From Diphasiastrum complanatum (taxonomy: Eukaryota > Streptophyta > Lycopodiopsida > Lycopodiales > Lycopodiaceae), in NCBI GenBank assembly GCA_029204225.1, contig MU832265.1, positions 16,343 through 80,342 of the forward strand: a DNA stretch of 64,000 bases. Direction: 5' to 3'. Each line of letters starts with the position of its first letter. The stretch's first letter is position 1. The translations under genes were made by a program, and so were the position numbers. A model generated the notes under the pieces. The model saw nothing but the letters and a program-made list of their open reading frames with translations. It had not been told where the DNA came from and did not search any database. Below, piece by piece: positions 57,481 through 64,000 of the stretch.

Positions 57481-57932
57481 TTAAATGCTTCAGAAAATGA
57501 AGATCAACTCTGGCATAGGAGAATGTATCATCTGAACATGCGGAGCCTGTATGACATGAGCAGAAAAGACATTGTCACAGGTCTCAAGATTTCAAGGCCC
57601 GAAACTGAGTTCTGCGAAGCCTGTTAGAAAGTCAAGCAACATCGGAATCCATTCACACATGAGGGAAGAAGAGCCAAGGAAGTTCTTGAGCTCGTCTACT
57701 CTGATGTCTGTGGACCGATGAAGATGGATTCGCTCTCAGGTTCGAGATACTTTCTGACGTTCATAGATGATTACAGCCGGATGACCACGATCTACTACTT
57801 AAAGAAGAAATCCAAAGTATTTGATTCCTTCAAGAAGTTCGTGGCATTTGTAGAGCGGCACACCTCAAAAAAGATACAGATTCTTAGATCTGACAAATAC
57901 AAAAGCACAGAATTCTCAAGATTCTGCAAAGA
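57481..57932 (+). pseudogene. Ty1-copia integrase fragment
   Basis: GAG-pre-integrase: LWHRRMYHLNMRSLYDMSRK, CEAC, then the integrase core: AKEVLELVYSDVCGPMKMDS, YFLTFIDDYSRMTTIYYLKK, FKKFVAFVERHTSKKIQILR. One stop (57625) between the zinc-region cysteines and the core. The first catalytic Asp is visible (SDVCGPM); the second motif reads LRSDKY where LRTDNG is usual. The frame is cut at 57933 by a 240 bp dispersed repeat. Confidence 0.93.
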
Positions 57933-58173
57933 CAAATACACTAACAAAAAGAGTGAAAACTAAATGTTATGATGTCACTAGAGCAACTATGAAAGCATTG
58001 ATGACTCAAGTAGTACATGCAAATACACTAAGATAAAGAATGAAGACTAGATGTTAAAGTTACATATGTCTCTCTTTATGAAAAGTCTTAAGAAATCCAC
58101 CTTTTGTACGTGGTGGACTTTGGCAAGTAAATAAACCATCGTTGGATGTTTTCACACTACTTAAATGGGCAAC
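57933..58173. repeat. 240 bp dispersed direct repeat, copy 1
   Basis: Very similar to 61819-62055, from caaatacactaacaaaaaga to acttaaatgggcaac. It contains an internal partial repeat (caaatacactaac and caaatacactaag). It interrupts a copia integrase, so it inserted there or lies at a deletion end. Confidence 0.9.
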
Positions 58174-58200
58174 ATTCATTATGTATTATAGAAGGCGCCA

Positions 58201-58304
58201 GGCAGAGGACATTCTACCCAGTTAGGCTTTCCATAATTTTTTAGGCTCAATGGGCCTCGCCTAAGAAATTATGGAAATCCTTACCGGGCAGAATGTCCTC
58301 TGCC
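58201..58304. repeat. foldback hairpin with 46 bp arms
   Basis: Arms 58201-58246 and 58259-58304 pair with a few mismatches (ggcagaggacattct against agaatgtcctctgcc; tccataatttttta against taagaaattatgga), separated by a 12 bp loop. The size and shape fit a small MITE-like foldback or a microRNA-type precursor. Confidence 0.88.
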
Positions 58305-59084
58305 CGGCACATTCCATTGCGTAATGGGTACCTTGACTTTTTTCACATGTACATTATGAAGCATAATAAGCAGTTTGACTTTAACTGACCACTCTAAATG
58401 TGTCACGACAGTTGTATGGATGTTGTAAGGACGTGTAGAGTAGAAAGTGCACATCTCCATTTGGAAAAAAGTATATGCATATTCTGCTTTTTAATCTGTT
58501 CAAAAAACGGACATAATAGTCACAAAGTTGAAAATGCAGCAAAAAGACGCTAATAAAACTTTGAAATAATGGAGGAAGCACCTTGAATGCATCCAATTGA
58601 GATCCTATTGCAACCAACCACTTTAGTGTTTCCTAGCTTCACCTTGGCTTGAACTCCACTTGAAGGCTCAAATTCATGCAATATCCTTCACATGTGTGAA
58701 AGTACGGACTACCACAGTCAGAGTACAGTACCTGAACTTTCAAATCAATCTCACAATTGCAAAGTACTCAACACAAGTAGCAAAAAACATGTAGATCACC
58801 AACAACATTGGTAGATGGAAAACCAAATTTTTACTCATAATTTGATGGAGAAACCATCACATATTTATACGTTAGTGATGGGGCAAGGGAGATAGAAGAA
58901 CGTGAACGGAGAAGAGAGCAGGAATATTGCAGAATAGCTCTCCCGTTCTAATCAGCTGTTAAATGCCAATTTATTTGAAGAACGTCTACAGGGGGCTTCC
59001 GGCTGATCTCCAGCAAAGGGTAACCAATCCTATCATAATTTCAAGTTCAGATGTTAAGTTCAATTACTTGAAGTCATTGAAGAC
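58305..59084. other. non-coding; contains a copia-LTR-like palindrome
   Basis: No gene is recognisable. The stretch at about 58688-58735 (cacatgtgtgaaagtacgga, then cagtcagagtacagtacc) matches the inverted-repeat arms at 10281-11172, so it is probably part of a related copia LTR. Confidence 0.5.
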
Positions 59085-60160
59085 TTGGCCATCTTCAAGG
59101 ACTTCCAAGAACTAGCATTTAGAACAAGTCTGCAGATTTACATTACTTTTTCAATAGTATGTAGAAATATACTACGTGTCGCAACAGTTTGTAGAAATAC
59201 ACACTGTGTCGCAACAGTCTGCAAAAATGAACTATGTTTTCAACAGCTTCGGCTTTTTCGCATTTCCCCAAAATGCACTTTTGCATAGTTCAAAAGTTTA
59301 ACTTTCACAGTTCAAAAGTTTAATAGTTTTTAACACCTTCGGCTTTTTCGCATTTTTCCAAAAAATGCGAAGAGAGAAAATTCCTGAAGGTCATCTATTT
59401 TCATAAGTTAAACTGTTTCAAGGGCACCTTTGGCTTTTTCGCAAAATCCCGAAGAGAGAGAAAATGTCCAAGGTCGTCTATTTTGAATGAAGAACGTTCC
59501 CGGTCACTTCCCGAAATTTGCGAATTGAGAGAAAACCACTTCACGTAAAATGCGACGTGAGAGAATCAACGACGTCCTCGTCCGCGTCAACGATGCTGAA
59601 TTGTTGACAATATACACTGTGTACAGTTGTCACAAAAGCCATATACTTCCAAGTACAACGACTTTCCTAATTAGGTGACAAGCATTTAATGTAATTAATA
59701 CACTGATGAAATCTATAAATAGATCATTCGAGCACAAATTAGTGGTTGCTCCGTACATTATTTGAGCATCCCAATTATGCCATCATTTTTTGTTGTAATT
59801 ACTATCCTGTATTGTGCTTTAGTGTAATATAGCAGCAGCTTGCTTTTATCTGTGTACAACGTAGATGAATGCTTGTTGTGATTGAATGCACTTTCATTGT
59901 TGTTTGATCGTGCTTGTTTACTCACTCTGATCAGAACACGGATATCTACGACTCCTCAGTTTCTGATCAGACGATGGCTGTCTCTGACGCCTGAGGAACT
60001 CACGTTATCATACTGCTCTTCCATTTATTTCAGAACTATACTTCACGTTGAATCTGATTTCAGTAGTACCACATACGAACCATCTCTAATCTCTTCGGTG
60101 GACTGTACTCTTATTTTAGAGTATGAATTAATTTTTAAGATCCTGTTGGGCAATTAGAAC
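59085..60160 (+). mobile_element. copia LTR-like sequence with a TATA box
   Basis: Shares with the LTRs at 3396 and 40692 the segments gtcgcaacagtttgtagaaa and gcatttttccaaaaaatgcg. A clear TATA box TATAAATA at 59714-59721 is a candidate LTR promoter. Ends were not determined and there is no coding sequence of the same element next to it, so it may be a solo or truncated LTR. Confidence 0.55.
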
Positions 60161-61818
60161 GCTTAAATTTGTGATTACATGTTGGGTTCAGTATTCATGC
60201 AGTCCATAACCCACATATTTCCAAGGCGATACTGACAAGGCAATACTCTTGAAGTTTTCCACTTTATTGTTGGAAAATTTTCTGCTGATTCATCACCTAG
60301 ACATAAGAAGGTTCTTTCATCGCAAATTATCATTTGGTTGTGCACTCCCTCAAGAACAACTTATTTTTACCCTTGAGATAATCAGATGTCTGATGACAAA
60401 ATTCTTCATAGATGTTGAATTCCCCATCCCTGCATTTGATGGCCAATTGAATTTTGTAGACGTGGAAGAGTAGTTACACATCCCACAAATTTGTCCTATA
60501 TACTTGTTATTCTCTGGTGAACTTGTTGATTATCTTAACCATTAGACTAGTAGACTCCACTAGAGAGTGGATAGTCCTCTAAGCCCCCACTAAAACATTT
60601 ATCATCTGACTAGTTAATAGTCTGCGGCCCGAGATAAATCACGCACAGATGCGCATGGGGATATATTGCCCCCTGCCCCCCGTACTTCGGGGGCCCCATG
60701 GCCGGCATAATCCTGGATGGGCCGGGAAAATGTTTAACTCAGGCCCTAGCATTCCGGGCACCACAGCACCCACCTGTCCTAGGCAATAGTGCGTGCCCGC
60801 CTGCCTGCTTGGCGCCACCTGTCCCAAGCAACGGCGTCAACCTGCCTGAGGTAATCTTGTATGTCACTGGACCAATCAAAGTTAGAGGAGCTATGTAAGA
60901 GATCCACCCAAGAGCAATATGCTTGATTTTGTCTCTCATTGTGAATTTCACTTTGTTATTTCATGTGAATGTGAAAAAATAGCTTCTCTTTGGATGATCA
61001 TAACTTTTGTTGTAGATGAGCTCTTGCCTTGATTCAAAGCTTGATAGATAGCCCTTGAAAATCTGATTTGATCTATCATGTATGCATCTTGTGCAACCTC
61101 ACATGCATGGAGGTCGTTGTAGATATTTGCATGATCCTCAAATCTCATTTATTAACAGTTATGGTATTCTTTAAGTAGCTACCACTGAAATTTAGTAGCT
61201 TTCAGCCTAACAACGAATATCTTGAAATGCATCCTAGGCATCCTTTTTTGAAATGATTTTTTTGGCCTCCGTTGTCCCTAATGGCAGCTGAGGCAAAATT
61301 GCCTCGGCGCAACCCTCCTCGATGTCGGGGAGGCCTAAGCTAAGGCAAAATTATATTGTCTCAGTTGTCATGGCAACTGAGGCAATAATTTTCAATTTGA
61401 GGGTTTCAGTTGCAATATTTTTGGGGACAATCTACAAAGTTAAGTTGATTTTTTGCTTTCTTGTATTGATTAAACAGTTTCAAAGATACCTGTATGCAAT
61501 TATACAATGGTACTCAACAAGGTAAGTTAAAGACTGATTGTTGACAATCCTTTTGGAAGTTTCACCTGCCAAGACTAATTCCTTTGCACCACTTGTTATT
61601 GGTTCTGTTTCTATTTTGAACTTTAAAGGCATAGGTTTTCTCATACAACATCAAGTCAATATTGTGTAAAAATAGTTTTTTGTTGTGTTATGATGATGTA
61701 TTTTCATTTGTCTATAAGTGATAGTGATGTCTTAAGATTCCTAGGTATCTATAAAGCATATACGATCTTCTCTTTTCCTACTTGGCAAAAGATTTTTTTT
61801 CTACCCGAGTGGTCCATG
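60161..61818. other. no recognisable gene; one GC-rich patch
   Basis: The patch 60625-60850 is GC-rich (gcccccgtacttcgggggcc-like hairpin near 60675) and resembles 25720-26330 in style (ggcgccacctgtcccaagca). Elsewhere the sequence is AT-rich without convincing frames. Confidence 0.45.
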
Positions 61819-62055
61819 CAAATACACTAACAAAAAGAGTGAAAACTAAATGTGATGATGTCAATAGAGCAACCATGAAAGCATTGATGACTCAAGTAGT
61901 ACATGCAAATACACTAAGAAAAGGAATGAAGACTAAATGTTAAAGTTACACCTGTGACTCTCTTTATGAAAAATCTTACGAGGTCCACCTTTTGTATGTG
62001 GTGGACTTTGGCAAAAACCATCATTGGATGTTTTCACACTACTTAAATGGGCAAC
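61819..62055. repeat. 240 bp dispersed direct repeat, copy 2
   Basis: Direct copy of 57933-58173, 3.9 kb away, with a handful of differences. Confidence 0.9.
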
Positions 62056-62974
62056 TTCTATATGTTATTAAGATTGAATATATCTCTATTGGTAAGAACT
62101 CACACAAAGTGTAGTGGGTCCAATGGCTCAAATCTTTTGTATAATGCTTTAATTCTTATCCAATAGTTGACCTTTTTTGGTAGTTCTAAAGTTGTAAAAG
62201 CTAAATATATAAGTCATGTTTATTTAGGCACTGGACATGGCTAGTCTTTAGTTTGTATGTCATGGAACATCCCCACCTAAGGGACTTCCTCATTTTGAGG
62301 CAACCTCAAAATGAGGAAGGAACTAGCTATCATATTAATAAAACGTTGTTACTCATAAGAAGATGTCATGCAATGGAATGTAAATTACCACAATATGCTA
62401 TAATGGACCAACGATGTTATATGAGAATGCAAATATCATCAAGAGAAACTTCATGAATGAGAAATGCAACATCGTTGAGTAAATAAAAACGATTGAATGT
62501 GTACAAAGAGCTCTTGAAAGGCCCCATGAATGCCAAACAACATCATTAGGAGCTAAATCAAACACACCTTAAGGTGGCTACTATATGGAAAACGTTTACA
62601 TTTAGGGCTTAAGTTAACACGAATTTAATCATTTAAGACCCAATGACTATTTTTATCATATGCTTGTTAGTGGTCTATAGGAGGGGTGTAGATGGATTGC
62701 TAACTTGGGTTGGCTAACACACTAGCCTCCTTACCTATTGTGCTAGAAATATAACCCCAATATTGGTAGGGTATAAGTAGGAATAAAGACATTCATTTTA
62801 TGGATGATGATTTGATCACTTCGAAGTTCTTTGTAGAAGACTTTTTGCTCTTCCTTACAAGAAATGAGTTATTGATGGTAACTAGTGCTCTTTCAGAGTT
62901 CTTAGTTGGATAACTACTCATTCATCATCTATCAACAATTTGTGCTCAATGTGACGCTATATATGTTCATAACA
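62056..62974 (+). mobile_element. probable LTR upstream of a primer-like site (start unknown)
   Basis: Sequence before 62975 ends cataaca, a plausible LTR terminus. The LTR start could not be located in this stretch. No gene is recognisable here. Confidence 0.35.
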
Positions 62975-62986
62975 TGGTATAAGAGC
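62975..62986 (+). other. degenerate Met-type primer binding site
   Basis: TGGTATAAGAGC, one base different from TGGTATCAGAGC, directly after a CA. It suggests the LTR-to-internal junction of a decayed + strand copia element. No gag is readable after it (an ATG at 63036 is closed by a stop within five codons). Confidence 0.5.
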
Positions 62987-63283
62987 GATTTCCAAGACAA
63001 TTGGAGAGTATGTTCTTCTCCAACGATTTCAAATCATGGAGATAAATTAATTTTCAACAATTGATCTTCAATGAATATTTTTTTATCAATCCATCTATTG
63101 GGAGGGACCTCAAGTGATTGTTCCTCTCTCTCCTTCCAACAATTATTATTTTGAAGCTCATCAGTGCATGACGCTTATAGTGTGATAGTTGTTGCATGCC
63201 TGAATGCAGAATTTAGTTAGTGCAATTTTCACATAGAATCAATCAAAAAAGGACTAGTTCTTTTGTCGCGAATTTAATTGCAT

Positions 63284-64000
63284 GCATGAGCAAAACTACA
63301 AAATTTAAGTGAGATAATTGCGTGCAGGAGATGCTGATTTCCTGCACGCATGCAATTTCAAGCCAATAAATATATGTAGGGACATGATAGCACAATGGTA
63401 ATTAGATGATTTTTTCTTACATGCAAAGTTATTCTTCATGGGAATGATGTCCTCGTGGTGTGTCAAAAACTAGCTGCATGTTCCATGGAAAATGAGCACT
63501 AAAAATGAGATGTGGTGTACGTTTATGTTACGAAGCAGAACACTAATCAAATCTGATTTCTGAATCTATAATAGTATAATTCACGTCGAATTAGCATATA
63601 AGGAATGAGGGAACAGGTAGCATTTCAAGCACAACATGCATGAGCAAAACTATGAAATCTAAGCGACATAACTGCAAGCAGGAAATGCTAATTTTTTGCA
63701 GACAGGCAATTGAAAGCTACTAAAACTATGTGAGGGCATGATAGCAAGCTGATTATGTGCAAAATAAGCTACTACCTTTTGTTGAAAGATTGATCACATG
63801 CACCAGCAAAACTATGAAATTTAAGCGACATAATTGCAAGCAGGAAATGCTGATTTGTGCACACATGCAATTGAAAACCACTAAGACTATGTAAGGGCAT
63901 GCGAGAAAGCTGATAGTTGTGTGATTTTTTCTTCCATGCCCCCGACTGACAACTTGCAGTGCTACATCTTCTATGAGAACAGGCACCATGTCGAACTTGA
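63284..64000. repeat. degenerate tandem repeat at the right edge
   Basis: Three units beginning gcatgagcaaaacta or gcaccagcaaaacta at 63284, 63638 and 63800, each followed by gaaatttaagYgacataat, a gcaggaaatgctgatt segment and tgagggcatga-like sequence. Unit 1 contains an 11 bp perfect hairpin (tgcgtgcagga at 63319-63329, tcctgcacgca at 63340-63350). The last unit may run past the window. Confidence 0.8.

Overview
This is nuclear DNA of a land plant, most likely a seed plant with a large, repeat-rich genome. The evidence is a phytocyanin gene with a plant-style intron, several lineages of plant LTR retrotransposons, and retroelement coding regions that are almost all broken by stops and frameshifts. 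I cannot name the species. The old, nested, decayed elements resemble a gymnosperm or another large plant genome, but that is an impression only.

Only one host gene is convincing: a two-exon stellacyanin-type phytocyanin on the + strand (29059-30530). A (AG)24 microsatellite and three CACGTG boxes lie upstream. Nearly everything else is mobile-element debris. From left to right: a Ty1-copia pol remnant with its 3' LTR (119-4528); a gene-free stretch; a tandem array of 112-120 bp units (7219-7800); a head-to-tail pair of 642 bp LTRs on the - strand, each with an initiator-Met primer site (8072-10000); a copia 3' tail running into a 274 bp inverted repeat (10281-11172); gypsy fragments with a deleted copia nested in them (13177-17420); a 24-25 bp minisatellite and a long LTR with a TGGCGCC primer site (19465-21930); a 578 bp tandem duplication (22943-24090); GC-rich low-complexity DNA (25720-26330); the phytocyanin; a tRNA-like SINE head (33388-33466); a - strand gypsy fragment (33936-35381); a + strand Athila/Tat-like gypsy pol (35697-39046); a second copia tail and LTR (39690-41700).

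The right half holds the most interesting material. A gypsy-like family appears as: LTR with TGGCGCC primer site, then a 24-25 bp minisatellite leader, then (in one copy) a gag with two zinc knuckles, and, just before the 3' LTR, a long unrecognised coiled-coil protein. Copies of this protein lie at 42991-46093 (-) and 48810-50040 (+). A coiled-coil scrap at the left edge (1-114, -) may be a third. The two large copies share a C-terminal region with the landmarks LQPQPE, NWPxIP, DPNxAL and ARxYYRAAF, and they share the DNA that leads into the LTR. The minisatellite occurs three times, always in the same orientation relative to the element, and is open in all three frames on that strand. I read this as one family with an extra ORF in the env position. 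The assembly of the pieces is inference.

The rest of the right side holds a 1.4 kb direct repeat (49958-51398 and 56067-57478), a copia integrase fragment, a 46 bp-arm hairpin (58201-58304), a 240 bp direct repeat, copia LTR-like sequence and a terminal tandem repeat. Homopolymer runs of G, C and T are common and may mark sequencing or assembly error.
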